Source of the DNA: Gallionella sp.
GTDB lineage: Bacteria; Pseudomonadota; Gammaproteobacteria; Burkholderiales; Gallionellaceae
Direction: 5' to 3'
Length of the DNA stretch: 45,388 nt
Assembly: GCA_013043965.1 (NCBI GenBank)
Contig: JABEVF010000152.1
Location: forward strand, 1 to 45,388
Part shown: in pieces, positions 1 through 8,877 of the stretch
Layout: each line of letters begins with the position of its first letter
Position numbering within the stretch: position 1 is the stretch's first letter
Position numbers and translations under genes: made by a program
The notes under the pieces: generated by a model
The model's database searches: none
What the model was told of the DNA's origin: nothing
The model's input: only the letters and a program-made list of their open reading frames with translations

Positions 1-836
1 ATGCTGGAAAAATCACCGGAACGCGTCAAAAAATACTTCCAGGATCCACGGGTGAAATATGCCGCTTGATTCACGGATAAAAGTGGCCGGATCAATAACT
101 TGCATTCAACCAAGCTCTGAAGATCACGCATTCTAATTAGCCAATAGTCCGCAAACCGCACCGCTTCAGCATTTATTCCCGCTGCCGTTACACCTCCAGA
201 GATTGGCAAATATACAGTTCCGTCGGACATGAGTGTAAGGACGTTTACATTCTTCTTGCGCAGGGCCTTACGCTGCTCGGGAGCCCATGTTCCTCCGGTA
301 ACGCTCTTTGCACGGTACTTACTGATCAGCTCTGGCCAGTTCCTGTGAATGCTTTCTAGTACACTTTGATCCGTGAAATTTTTATGCGAAAGCACATTGA
401 TCGCACAGAAGGCATTGTCGGTTACCAGTGCATAGAGAAGGGAGCTTGTTCTACCTATGAAGGTCGGATTTTTTTGATCAGCGGTTATACCAAGATGAAA
501 ATGATGGACGCCCCATTCTGCCAGAAGGCCATCACTGTTCACTAACGAAGTGTGGTCCTTGCTGAGGTTTGGATTTATATTCAATCCCTTTCGCACCTTT
601 TCCTGAAGAGTATTCCATCCCTCTTGGTACTCCAGGGGACACACGAAATCGTCAGCGGCTTTGACGACTCGTGGTACGGTAAGAATTCTACGTCGGAGAG
701 AATCAAAATATCGGAAGCCCACGTTCATATCGTCTAAGGTAGACAAATCATTAGCAGACCATCCATGAACGTTTATCATTTGGCCTCTCAAATATAAAAG
801 CCAGTCGGCTTCAAAATTCGCTTTCAGTTTAGGCAT
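1..836 (-). CDS. Hypothetical protein, C-terminus beyond left edge
   Basis: An uninterrupted minus-strand frame of 278 codons runs from an ATG at 836 to the window edge, so it is partial at its 3' end. I do not recognise the family. Visible features are a WGVHHFHLG segment (three His in HHFH), an aromatic-rich N-terminus (DWLLYLRGQ) and a later IHRNWPELI segment. No signal peptide or membrane segment is seen. The same frame stays open upstream to the pth stop at 1026 and still reads like protein, so an upstream GTG/TTG start (for example a GTG near 928) is possible. Codon use is clearly more AT-rich than in the neighbours, which suggests an accessory or transferred gene. The HxH-like motif could be a metal site, but that is a guess. 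Confidence 0.75.
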   Translation of the reverse strand, partial: MPKLKANFEADWLLYLRGQMINVHGWSANDLSTLDDMNVGFRYFDSLRRRILTVPRVVKAADDFVCPLEYQEGWNTLQEKVRKGLNINPNLSKDHTSLVNSDGLLAEWGVHHFHLGITADQKNPTFIGRTSSLLYALVTDNAFCAINVLSHKNFTDQSVLESIHRNWPELISKYRAKSVTGGTWAPEQRKALRKKNVNVLTLMSDGTVYLPISGGVTAAGINAEAVRFADYWLIRMRDLQSLVECKLLIRPLLSVNQAAYFTRGSWKYFLTRSGDFSS

Positions 837-1025
837 TAGACGATACAGTCTGTCGAATTCTTTGTGTTTATGCGGATGGCTGCTTATTACGGCATTACGG
901 ACTATGCTGGGTAAACTGTCAAATGGCCGCACCGACAAACGGACGGTCGCAGTGCCACTCCTGACATTCTGCTCATGGCACTTAGCTTTCGTTGTTCGCC
1001 CGATAAAATCGCCTAGAATTTTCGC

Positions 1026-1601
1026 TTACGCGCTGTGCAGCTTCAACATCGCGGCTTCGGTCTTGCCTTCGATGACCAGATTTGCGACCGCCAGAGAACG
1101 CCGGATGGCCTCGTCTATCAGTTCGCGTTCCTCGCGGCGCGCTTGGTTCAACACGTAGTCGCTCACCTCGTTGCGCTCTCCGGGATGGCCGATACCGAGG
1201 CGCAAGCGCCAAAAGTCTTTGCTGCCCAAATGCGCGATGATGTCTTTCAAGCCGTTGTGTCCGCCGTGCCCGCCGCCCATCTTCAGGCGCGCCGCACCGG
1301 GCGGCAGATCCAACTCGTCATGCACCACCAGCATCTCGGCCGGGGTGATCTTGTAAAACTGCGCCAAGCTGCCTACCGCGCGACCGCTCACATTCATAAA
1401 GGTCTGCGGTTTCAACAAAATCAGCTCATGCCCATGCAACGCTCCGCGCGTGGTCAAACCGTGGAACTTGGCTTCGTTATTGAAGCTCAGCTTGTGTGCG
1501 CGCGCGAGCTCATCCAGCCACCGGAATCCGACGTTGTGGCGGGTGCTTTCATATTCTCGTCCGGGATTGCCCAGACCCACAATCAAACGTATCGCGACCA
1601 T
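1026..1601 (-). CDS. pth: Peptidyl-tRNA hydrolase
   Basis: Cytosolic enzyme that cleaves the ester bond of peptidyl-tRNAs released prematurely from ribosomes and so recycles tRNA. The 191-residue protein shows the family hallmarks: LIVGLGNPG at the N-terminus, the catalytic His in TRHNVGF, the substrate Asn in FMNVSG, HDELDLP, and GGHGGHNGLK. Length matches the family. I chose the ATG at 1601 (GGGAATT just upstream) over a TTG three codons earlier. It lies downstream of rplY on the same strand, the common ribosome/tRNA-maintenance pairing, with a terminator hairpin between them. Nothing is unusual. Confidence 0.97.
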   Translation of the reverse strand: MVAIRLIVGLGNPGREYESTRHNVGFRWLDELARAHKLSFNNEAKFHGLTTRGALHGHELILLKPQTFMNVSGRAVGSLAQFYKITPAEMLVVHDELDLPPGAARLKMGGGHGGHNGLKDIIAHLGSKDFWRLRLGIGHPGERNEVSDYVLNQARREERELIDEAIRRSLAVANLVIEGKTEAAMLKLHSA

Positions 1602-1617
1602 AATTCCCAAATGAAAA

Positions 1618-1652
1618 AACCCGCCATGCTTTTAACAGCACTGGCGGGTTTT
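1618..1652 (-). terminator. Intrinsic terminator after rplY
   Basis: A strong GC-rich hairpin, AACCCGCCA paired with TGGCGGGTT, is followed on the minus strand by a T-run (GGGTTTTTTC). It sits between the rplY stop and the pth start, so it probably ends or attenuates rplY transcription before pth. Confidence 0.8.
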
Positions 1653-1665
1653 GTTCTGTTGCGTG

Positions 1666-2328
1666 TTACTTCTTGGCGGCTGGTTTAGCTGCGGGTGCGG
1701 CTTTGGCAGCAGGTGCGGCGGCGGGTGCGGCTTCGGCAGCAACTTCAGCGGCAACCGCTTCAACCACACCGCGTGGCACTTGCACGGTTGCAACCGCGTC
1801 CGCGGCATGGTGATGGCCGGCGACTTCAACACCCTTGGGCAATATGACATCGGCGACGTGGATGGAATGACCCAGAGTCAAACCCGCCAAATCGATCTCG
1901 ATGAAAGCTGGCAGGTCTTTAGGCAAACAGGTCACTTCCAGCTCGTTCAACACGTGGCTGATCTTGCCGCCGGCCTTCACACCCGGCGCGATGTCCGCGT
2001 TCAGGAAGTGCAACGGCACTTTGATGTGCATCTTCTTTTGCAGATCCACACGCTGAAAATCGACATGCATCACTTGTTGGCGGAACGGATGCATCACAAA
2101 AGCACGCAACATCACGGGTTCTTTTTTGCCTTCCAATACCAGACTCAAAATGGAAGCATGGAATGCCTCGGAGCGCAGCTTGTGGTATAGCTCGTTGTGG
2201 TCGATGTCGATCATGCTGACATCACTCAAGCCATACACCACCCCTGGCACGCGGCCGGAGTGACGCAGACGGCGGCTCGCACCCGTACCTTGCGTTTTAC
2301 GATTTGTTGCATTGATTTCGATAGTCAT
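1666..2328 (-). CDS. rplY: 50S ribosomal protein L25 (long, Ctc/TL5 type)
   Basis: Binds 5S rRNA in the large ribosomal subunit. The protein has 220 residues: an N-terminal L25 beta-barrel (MTIEINATNRKTQGTGASRR, then SGRVPGVVYG) and the long C-terminal TL5/Ctc domain. It ends in a low-complexity Ala/Pro/Lys tail of about 30 residues (AAPAAAPAAKAAPAAK). The start at 2328 is set by GGAGAAG just upstream of ATG; a longer in-frame extension to 2382 is not supported. It follows prs, the usual order in Betaproteobacteria. The basic Ala/Pro tail is common in this group and may vary in repeat number. Confidence 0.96.
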   Translation of the reverse strand: MTIEINATNRKTQGTGASRRLRHSGRVPGVVYGLSDVSMIDIDHNELYHKLRSEAFHASILSLVLEGKKEPVMLRAFVMHPFRQQVMHVDFQRVDLQKKMHIKVPLHFLNADIAPGVKAGGKISHVLNELEVTCLPKDLPAFIEIDLAGLTLGHSIHVADVILPKGVEVAGHHHAADAVATVQVPRGVVEAVAAEVAAEAAPAAAPAAKAAPAAKPAAKK

Positions 2329-2408
2329 ATACTTCTCCAGAAACAGGATCGTCCGCGACCAGACGATCCAAAAATGCGCCAACCGACATGGTGGGCGCTA
2401 AAAAACTT

Positions 2409-3359
2409 TTACTCAGCGAACAGTGAACTCACCGACTCTTCGTTGTTGATGCGGCGTATGGTTTCCGCCAGCAATTCCGCGGTGCTCAACTGGCGTATCT
2501 TTTTACAGTTGCGCCCGGCCTCATTAAGCGGGATGGTGTCGGTCACAACCAGCTCATCCAAAGCCGACATCTCGATGCGCTCGATCGCCGAACCCGACAA
2601 AACGGGATGGGTGCAATAAGCCAGCACTCGCGTCGCGCCTCGTTCTTTCAGGGCATTGGCCGCTTCGCACAGGGTGTTTGCGGTGTCCACCATGTCGTCC
2701 ATGATGATGCAAGTGCGCCCCACCACATCGCCGATGATGTTCATCACCTTGGCCACGTTGGGCTTGGGGCGGCGCTTGTCGATGATGGCCAGGTCCGCAT
2801 CCAACTGTTTCGCCAGTGCCCGCGCCCGCACCACACCGCCCACATCTGGCGACACTACGATCAGGTTGGGGTAGTTGTGCTTCCACACATCGGACAACAG
2901 GATCGGGCTGGCGTAGATGTTGTCGACGGGGATATCAAAAAACCCCTGGATCTGATCGGAGTGCAGATCCATAGTCAGCAAACGGTTCACGCCCGCGCCG
3001 GTCAGCATATCGGCAACCACCTTGGCGGTGATCGCGACACGAGCCGAACGCGGGCGGCGATCCTGGCGCGCGTAGCCAAAATACGGCATCGCGGCGGTGA
3101 TACGTCCGGCGGATGCCCGCTTGAGCGCGTCCACCATCACCATCACTTCCATCAAACTGTCATTGGTCGGGGCACATGTCGATTGCAGCACGAACACGTC
3201 TCTGCCGCGGACGTTATCAATCAGCTCGACCATTACCTCGCCATCCGAGAAACGCCCGACCGAGGCGCGGCCCAGCGGAATATGGAGATGCTGCGTGACG
3301 GCTTCAGCGAGCTTCGGATTGGCATTTCCCGTGAATACCATCAAGCTGTCGTTGGACAC
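2409..3359 (-). CDS. prs: Ribose-phosphate pyrophosphokinase
   Basis: Makes PRPP from ribose 5-phosphate and ATP, feeding purine, pyrimidine, NAD and histidine synthesis (his genes lie at 35.8-40.6 kb). 316 residues, the normal length. Visible motifs: [20 protein letters not shown], the flexible-loop region [15 protein letters not shown], the Mg/ATP-binding [12 protein letters not shown], and the PRPP-binding loop [18 protein letters not shown]. The start codon is GTG at 3359, preceded by AAGGGAG. It sits between tRNA-Gln and rplY. Confidence 0.97.
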   Translation of the reverse strand: MSNDSLMVFTGNANPKLAEAVTQHLHIPLGRASVGRFSDGEVMVELIDNVRGRDVFVLQSTCAPTNDSLMEVMVMVDALKRASAGRITAAMPYFGYARQDRRPRSARVAITAKVVADMLTGAGVNRLLTMDLHSDQIQGFFDIPVDNIYASPILLSDVWKHNYPNLIVVSPDVGGVVRARALAKQLDADLAIIDKRRPKPNVAKVMNIIGDVVGRTCIIMDDMVDTANTLCEAANALKERGATRVLAYCTHPVLSGSAIERIEMSALDELVVTDTIPLNEAGRNCKKIRQLSTAELLAETIRRINNEESVSSLFAE

Positions 3360-3455
3360 GTGCGCTCCCTTTTAATCAAAAACATTAAGGGCACACGCCC
3401 GAGAATTTAGCTGCGGCGATTCGCTGTAGCGAGTGCCTGCACCGATACTACGTAT

Positions 3456-3530
3456 TGGCTGAGGAGGTAGGGATCGAACCTACGAATGACGGGATCAAAA
3501 CCCGTTGCCTTACCACTTGGCGACTCCCCA
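3456..3530 (-). tRNA. tRNA-Gln (anticodon TTG)
   Basis: A 75-nt minus-strand cloverleaf with encoded CCA. The acceptor stem TGGGGAG pairs with CTCCTCA with one G-U. The D-arm region is GCCAAGTGGTAAGGC. The anticodon stem ACGGG/CCCGT encloses the loop TTTTGAT (anticodon TTG). The T-arm carries GGTTCGATCC. It lies between ispE and prs, the usual betaproteobacterial position, so co-transcription with the lolB-ispE block is likely. Confidence 0.96.
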
Positions 3531-3588
3531 ATAACTTCTAAAAACGCCTGCCAGCTGCTGCGAGCTACGGTCATAGGCATCTTTACTC

Positions 3589-4467
3589 TCACACCCAGTC
3601 ATGCAACGGATGCTTCATTAAACCTTGCGCGACCGCTCCGCGCACTTCGAACAAATCTTGCAACTCCCGCAACGCAACTTGCGCGGCATCGCGAGCCGCG
3701 AATCCGGCGAACACGCACGCCCCCGATCCGGTCATCGCCGCCGCCCCGTATTTACCGAGCAAAGCGATGTGGCGCGCCACTTCCGGGTAGAGTTCGCACA
3801 CCACGGATTGCAGGTCGTTGCGCAGTCGCGCTCCAGACAAATCAGCCACGTTCCCCAGCTGCCCTATCGAGACGGCGCGCATTGTGATGGAAACCGAATC
3901 GCGTGTCAATTCCGGATGCGTAAAAACTTTTGCGGTCGGCACATGCACGCGCGGGAACAGCACCACATACCAGGTCGCGGGCAACGGGAAAGCCTGCAAT
4001 TTCTCACCCACGCCTTCGGCAAAGGCATTCTCGCCGAACACGAACACCGGCACGTCCGCGCCCAGCTGCAACCCCAGCCGCATGAGTCTTTCGCGCGACA
4101 GGCCCAGCGACCACAAGCGGTTCAATGCGAGCAAAGTCGTCGCGGCATCCGAGCTTCCGCCGCCCAATCCGCCGCCCATCGGGATACGCTTTTCTACGCC
4201 TATGTCCGCACCCAGGCGGCAACCTGTCTCGCTTTGCAGCAGCCGCGCGGCGCGCACGCACAAGTCCTGATCCTCCTCTACTCCCTCGACCGCATTGGTG
4301 CGCCGCACCACCCCGTCGGCACGCAAATCAAAATGCAGCGTGTCGTGCAGGTCGATGAAGCGGAACAGCGTTTGCAGCGAGTGATAGCCGTCCGCCCGAC
4401 GGCCCGTGACGTGCAGGAACAGATTCAACTTGGCCGGCGCGGGACAACTCAAACGGGCAGGATTCAT
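3589..4467 (-). CDS. ispE: 4-diphosphocytidyl-2-C-methyl-D-erythritol kinase
   Basis: GHMP-family kinase of the MEP isoprenoid pathway; it phosphorylates CDP-ME with ATP. 292 residues. The N-terminal PAPAKLNLFLHVTGRRADGYH is typical, the glycine-rich ATP loop is PMGGGLGGGSSDAA, and the C-terminal motif is AAMTGSGACVFA. I placed the start at the ATG at 4467, which overlaps the lolB stop (ATGA), rather than six codons upstream; translational coupling to lolB is likely. Confidence 0.96.
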   Translation of the reverse strand: MNPARLSCPAPAKLNLFLHVTGRRADGYHSLQTLFRFIDLHDTLHFDLRADGVVRRTNAVEGVEEDQDLCVRAARLLQSETGCRLGADIGVEKRIPMGGGLGGGSSDAATTLLALNRLWSLGLSRERLMRLGLQLGADVPVFVFGENAFAEGVGEKLQAFPLPATWYVVLFPRVHVPTAKVFTHPELTRDSVSITMRAVSIGQLGNVADLSGARLRNDLQSVVCELYPEVARHIALLGKYGAAAMTGSGACVFAGFAARDAAQVALRELQDLFEVRGAVAQGLMKHPLHDWV

Positions 4468-5030
4468 TGCGGGTTCCATTCCCATTCGTCTATCACCAGT
4501 TGCACCTGCATATCCTCGCGACTGAGCGCGATGCGCGCGGGCAGGCTATCCGCACTGTCATCGACATAGCGCAAGTAACGCACTTCCCAGCCTGCCTGGC
4601 GCAACAGCGCGATGCGTCCCCGCTCATCGCGCTCGGTCTCGGCGGGACTCGCCGCGTCCGCCTCACCCAACAGCCAGTGATGCAAGACCGGCAGCGGCAA
4701 GCTCCAGCCCAACACTTGCTGCATCAGAGCCTCGACATCGTCGGCCTGATAACGCTTGCCGTTCCGCTCCAGGGAGGCCGACTGCGCATCGCTGACGATA
4801 CGTGCGGCGGTGATGCCCAACGGCCCTTGCAGCAGCAGCTCGTCACGCCGCATCTGATGCTGCCAGCGCAACCCGCCCGCATATCGCTGCTCCAGATGAT
4901 GCACCGACAACCGTCCGTTCAGGTTGAACGGCGCGTCGGCGCGTTCGGACAACGAGGCGGTGGGCTGCCCGTGCGGCGCGGAGGCGCAACCGCCCAACGC
5001 CAGAAGCAAAACCAAGAGCAGCCCGCGCAT
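4464..5030 (-). CDS. lolB: Outer-membrane lipoprotein insertase LolB
   Basis: Accepts lipoproteins from periplasmic LolA and inserts them into the inner leaflet of the outer membrane. 188 residues. A lipoprotein signal peptide with lipobox LGGC (MRGLLLVLLLALGGCAS) is followed by LolB-family features such as FNLNGRLSVHH, LLQGPLGITAARI and LGWSLPLPVLHHWLLG. It starts four bases after the upstream TPR gene and overlaps ispE by ATGA, the standard lolB-ispE arrangement. Confidence 0.94.
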   Translation of the reverse strand: MRGLLLVLLLALGGCASAPHGQPTASLSERADAPFNLNGRLSVHHLEQRYAGGLRWQHQMRRDELLLQGPLGITAARIVSDAQSASLERNGKRYQADDVEALMQQVLGWSLPLPVLHHWLLGEADAASPAETERDERGRIALLRQAGWEVRYLRYVDDSADSLPARIALSREDMQVQLVIDEWEWNPQ

Positions 5031-5033
5031 CTT

Positions 5034-6818
5034 TTACGGGATGAGTTTTTTGATGACGGCTTGCAACGGCTCGTTATCGGGATGCGCTTTCAGGCTGGTT
5101 TGCAGAATCTGCTGCGCTTCGGCTTTGTCACCGCGCATCCACAACACCTCGCCCAGATGCGAGGCGATCTCGGGGTCGGGATTGGCGGCGAACGCGCGGC
5201 GCAACATCTTCACGCTATCGTCCAATTTCCCGCTGCGGTAATAGCCCCACCCCACGCTGTCGATGATGGAGGCATCGTCGGGTGCAAGCTGCAAGGCTTG
5301 CTCGACCAAACCGACCGCTTCCGGGATACGCACGTTGCGTTCCAGCAGGCTATAGCCCAGCGCGTTGTAAGCGTTCGCATCCTGCGGGTTCATCTGGATC
5401 AACTTGCGCAGGTACTGCTCCGTCACATCATACTTGCCGATCTTGTCCGCCATCATCGCGGTCTCATAAAGCAGCACCGGATGATTCGGCAACTGCTCCA
5501 AGCCCTGTTGCAACACCTGGTAAGCCTCGTCATATTTCTGCGCGTCGCGCAACAACTGCGCCTCGACCAGCACCATCTGCGAGCGCTGCAGATTGTTGGC
5601 GGGTTGCAGCTGATGCAAGATTTGCCTTGCCTCGTCCAGCTTGTCGTGCTTGCTCAACAAATAGGCGATCCGCATCGTGGATGCAAACACATGCTCGCCC
5701 TCTTTCACCTCGCGGTAATGGGCGATGGCCTCGTCGTCCTGCTGCTTCGCTTCACTCAGTTGGCCGAGGTAATACTGCACCGTATCCTGATCTTTCTTGC
5801 CCTTGCCCAGCGCCTGTTTAAGCTCGGTTTCCGCGCCTTGCAGATCGTTCATCTGCAAGGAAAGCAGCGCGATGGCGAAGACCAGATCAGGATTGTCGGG
5901 GTTATGATCCGCGACACGCTGGAACTCGGCGCGCGCCGCCGGATATTGCTGTTGTTCCACCAAGACACGGGCGTACTGCAGCCGTATTTCATACGCGCTC
6001 GGGTGTTTCGCCAAATAATCGCGCAACACCTGCAAACTCTGCTGCGGCGCGGATTTTTGCAACAGTTCCGCCTCCAATGCCACCGCCAGATCCCAGTCGG
6101 GACGCAAGCTGCGCGCCTGCTTGGCCTCGCTCAAGGCAAGCGACACATCCCCGGCGGCGCGCGCCAGCCGCGCCACCGACCAATGCGCTTCGGCCATGCG
6201 AGGATAGGGCGCGGCCAGTTCGCGCATCATCGCCAATGCGGCCGGCTTATCGGGATAGGCCTCCAGTATTTGCTCGATCTGCAAAAACGTCTCGTTGGCA
6301 TTCGCCGCATCGTCTTTCAACACCTTGGCGAACTCCGCCTTTGACTGCTCCAGGTCGCCGCCGCGCAACCAGATCGAGGCCAGCATACGCGAGGGGATAG
6401 ACGCGCCCGGCTCGATCTCCTGCCAGAACTTGAAAGCGGCTACCGATTTTTCCATGTCGCCAGACTCGAACGCCAATTGTGCCGCGCGTTTCGCCAAACG
6501 CGGATCGCGGGTCTTGATCGCCAAGTCCTCGCTACCGTTCGCCGCCAGCGTTTTGTAGCCGCGCTGGCTGGCGATCTCGGACACCAGATACTCGTACAAC
6601 AGCGCGCCGGTCAATTCCTGTTTGGGCAGGTCCGCCTCGGACGGCTGCACCGTGGCGGACTGGTCGGGCGAATCGGGCTGCTCGTCATTGCCGGAGGGGT
6701 CGCTGACCGGCGCGGCATTCGCGGCGGAAGCGGACGGGACAGGCTCGGCCTGCTGCGGCACTTGCGCGCAAGCGGTGAGCAACAAACTGGCGACAATTAA
6801 ATATTTAGTGGAATTCAT
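5034..6818 (-). CDS. Tetratricopeptide-repeat lipoprotein
   Basis: 594 residues from the ATG at 6818, chosen because it gives a lipoprotein signal (MNSTKYLIVASLLLTACAQ); the 13-residue upstream extension would bury it. After a Pro/Ser/Ala linker (about residues 20-60) the rest is a run of TPR-like helical hairpins, for example LPNHPVLLYETAMMADKIGK, NAYNALGYSLLE and IDSVGWGYYRSGKLDDSV. It is the large TPR protein that commonly precedes lolB in Betaproteobacteria. It is probably a periplasmic-facing scaffold on the outer membrane; the exact partner is unknown. Confidence 0.9.
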   Translation of the reverse strand: MNSTKYLIVASLLLTACAQVPQQAEPVPSASAANAAPVSDPSGNDEQPDSPDQSATVQPSEADLPKQELTGALLYEYLVSEIASQRGYKTLAANGSEDLAIKTRDPRLAKRAAQLAFESGDMEKSVAAFKFWQEIEPGASIPSRMLASIWLRGGDLEQSKAEFAKVLKDDAANANETFLQIEQILEAYPDKPAALAMMRELAAPYPRMAEAHWSVARLARAAGDVSLALSEAKQARSLRPDWDLAVALEAELLQKSAPQQSLQVLRDYLAKHPSAYEIRLQYARVLVEQQQYPAARAEFQRVADHNPDNPDLVFAIALLSLQMNDLQGAETELKQALGKGKKDQDTVQYYLGQLSEAKQQDDEAIAHYREVKEGEHVFASTMRIAYLLSKHDKLDEARQILHQLQPANNLQRSQMVLVEAQLLRDAQKYDEAYQVLQQGLEQLPNHPVLLYETAMMADKIGKYDVTEQYLRKLIQMNPQDANAYNALGYSLLERNVRIPEAVGLVEQALQLAPDDASIIDSVGWGYYRSGKLDDSVKMLRRAFAANPDPEIASHLGEVLWMRGDKAEAQQILQTSLKAHPDNEPLQAVIKKLIP

Positions 6819-7141
6819 ATTTGACGTTGCTTTAGATTCGGGCGCACATCTTAGCAAAAAGCCTCCCGCTGCGGGGCGATGTCAAGCCGCCTGCATTTAT
6901 TGAAGAAAGCTTGGGAGCTTATACGTTTCCGATATCGCTGCCGCGCATAAGGCCAACGGACTGCTGCGCCCAATATTTGCGTGATGAAGACCGTGCCGTA
7001 ACAACGTAGCGCGGCGAAAGAATTGGCAATCAAGTCGTTGCGGGCAGGCGCGACGAATATTTGTAGCCGCTCAATGCTTTTTGATGCCACAGCGGATATT
7101 CGGTTATATTTAGCGCACTTCACAACCACGAGTCACACACT
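6819..7141. other. Divergent intergenic region, no gene seen
   Basis: 323 bases separate the TPR lipoprotein (leftward) from the ABC module (rightward). No convincing gene is present. It holds a candidate rightward promoter at 7081-7110 and a weak GC-rich hairpin near 6860-6880. No clear leftward promoter could be chosen by eye. Confidence 0.6.
7081..7110 (+). promoter_or_regulatory. Candidate sigma-70 promoter of the ABC module
   Basis: TTGATG and TATATT are separated by 18 bases, about 30 bases upstream of the first ABC gene. This is a visual match only. Confidence 0.4.
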
Positions 7142-8134
7142 TTGCCTAACGCCACTCCCGATCTCACGCTTACGGCGCTCAAGCTCACGCGCAGCTTCGG
7201 CAACCAAACTGTCATCCACGATGTCTCGCTGCGATTAAAACGCGGCGAGGTATTGGGTCTGCTGGGCCACAACGGCGCGGGCAAGAGCACCACGATGCAG
7301 ATGCTCACGGGATGCCTGCTGCCCGATAGCGGGACGATAGAGATCTGCGGCATCGACTTGCTGCGCCACCCCACCCAGGCCAAGGCGCACATCGGTTATC
7401 TGCCGGAGACCCCGCCGCTGTATCGCGAGCTCACGGTGCGCGATTACCTGATCTTCGCCGCCAGATTGCGCGGTATGCAGTCCGCCGACGTTCCGGCCGC
7501 ACTGGCGCTGGCGCTGCAACGCTGCGGCCTGACGGACAAGAGCAAGAAGCTGATCGGCACGCTGTCCAAGGGTTATCAGCAGCGCGTCGGCATCGCGCAA
7601 GCCATCATTCATCAGCCCGCCGTGATTATTCTGGACGAGCCGACGGTGGGCTTGGACCCGACACAGATACGCGAGATACGCACGCTGATACGCGAGCTGG
7701 GCAACCGGCACAGCGTGATCCTGTCCACGCATCTGCTGGGCGAGGTGGAAAGCATCTGCGACCGCGTGGAAATCATGCAGCACGGCAAACTCATCTACGG
7801 CGACACCAGCGCGCGCATGCAGCAGTACGGCCAGGTGTCCGGCTTCACCGTGAGCCTGCGCAACCCGCCCGCACTGAGCGCTTTGCAGGGCATCATCGGC
7901 GTGACGCGCGTCGAGCAGTTGACCGCCAACCAGTTCCGCGTGCTGCACAGCACCGAACAAAACCCCAGCGCCGAGCTGCTCACACTGGCCGCGCAACACG
8001 GTTGGCAGCTGGAACAACTCACCCCGCTGCAAGCCAGGTTGGAAGACGTGTTCGTGAAGATCACCGATGAAGATGCCGCGACCCTTCGACCAGCCCAAGG
8101 CTCAGCACGAACGATTGAGGGAGAAATAAAATGA
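7142..8134 (+). CDS. ABC-2 transporter ATP-binding protein, GldA-like
   Basis: 330 residues. ATPase of an ABC-2 type export module: Walker A GHNGAGKSTT, signature LSKGYQQRVGIAQA, Walker B VIILDEPTVGLDP and the H-loop STHLLGEVE. A C-terminal extension of about 100 residues resembles that of GldA/CcmA-like ATPases. The start is a TTG at 7142; no in-frame ATG precedes Walker A, so the exact start is uncertain. It overlaps the permease by ATGA and forms an operon with the two following genes. The substrate cannot be read from the sequence. Confidence 0.9.
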   Translation: MPNATPDLTLTALKLTRSFGNQTVIHDVSLRLKRGEVLGLLGHNGAGKSTTMQMLTGCLLPDSGTIEICGIDLLRHPTQAKAHIGYLPETPPLYRELTVRDYLIFAARLRGMQSADVPAALALALQRCGLTDKSKKLIGTLSKGYQQRVGIAQAIIHQPAVIILDEPTVGLDPTQIREIRTLIRELGNRHSVILSTHLLGEVESICDRVEIMQHGKLIYGDTSARMQQYGQVSGFTVSLRNPPALSALQGIIGVTRVEQLTANQFRVLHSTEQNPSAELLTLAAQHGWQLEQLTPLQARLEDVFVKITDEDAATLRPAQGSARTIEGEIK

Positions 8135-8874
8135 TCCGGCTCCTCGCCCTGCGCGAACTGCGCTCGCTGTTCTCCATGCCGTCCACCTGGTTCGTGCTGG
8201 CCGTGCTGCAATTCATCTTTGCCTGGTTCTTCCTGGCACGGCTGGACGCGTTTCTGGAGCTGCAACCCCAGCTCAGCCAAGTCGCCAACGCACCCGGTGC
8301 GACCGCCAGCATCGCAGCCCCCTTGTTCAATGTGATCGCGCTGCTGCTGATGATGCTGGTGCCGATGTTCACCATGCGTCTGATCGCCGAAGAACGCCGC
8401 AACCAGACGCTCACCTTGCTGCTCTCGTCGCCTTTGTCGGGCGCGCAGATCGTGCTGGGAAAATTCGCGGGGCTGATGCTGTTCTTGATGGTGCTGATGG
8501 CGACCACGCCGGTGATGCTCTACACCCTGCAACTGGGCACGCCGCTCGATAACGGTCTGCTGTGGAGCAACGTGCTGGGGCTGGTGTTGCTCGGGGCCTG
8601 CTACGCCGCGCTCGGCTTGTACATCTCCGCCCTCACCAGCCAGCCCATCATCGCCGCGATCGGCGCGCTGGCGGTGTTGCTGGGCCTGTGGCTGGCCGAC
8701 ATCGGCAGCAGCGCGCCCGATTCGCCGTGGCACCAGCTCTCGCCGCTGAACCATTTCCAGAACTTCAACTACGGTTTGCTGGACAGCGGCGATGCCGCTT
8801 ATTTCGTTCTGTTCAGCACCGTGTTCCTGCTGCTGGCCATGAAGCGTCTGAACAACAACCGCGTTTACGGGTAA
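8131..8874 (+). CDS. ABC-2 type permease, GldF-like
   Basis: 247 residues with about six hydrophobic segments (for example WFVLAVLQFIFAWFFLARL, LFNVIALLLMMLVPMFTMRL, LGLVLLGACYAALGLYISAL, IIAAIGALAVLLGLWLADI). Cytoplasmic-side features include the typical LIAEERRNQTLTLLLSSPLS of the ABC-2 permease family. ATG overlaps the ATPase stop. It is the inner-membrane channel partner of the upstream ATPase. Confidence 0.88.
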   Translation: MIRLLALRELRSLFSMPSTWFVLAVLQFIFAWFFLARLDAFLELQPQLSQVANAPGATASIAAPLFNVIALLLMMLVPMFTMRLIAEERRNQTLTLLLSSPLSGAQIVLGKFAGLMLFLMVLMATTPVMLYTLQLGTPLDNGLLWSNVLGLVLLGACYAALGLYISALTSQPIIAAIGALAVLLGLWLADIGSSAPDSPWHQLSPLNHFQNFNYGLLDSGDAAYFVLFSTVFLLLAMKRLNNNRVYG

Positions 8875-8877
8875 GCC

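Noticed and set aside
1-69. Short plus-strand ATG frame at the left edge
   Set aside because: It lies opposite a continuous minus-strand coding frame of 278 codons.
4467-6344. Long plus-strand open frame (625 codons)
   Set aside because: It is antisense to lolB and the TPR lipoprotein, both with clear family motifs; it arises from GC-rich codon bias.
6855-6885. Possible terminator hairpin upstream of the TPR gene
   Set aside because: The stem has mismatches and no gene on that strand ends before it.
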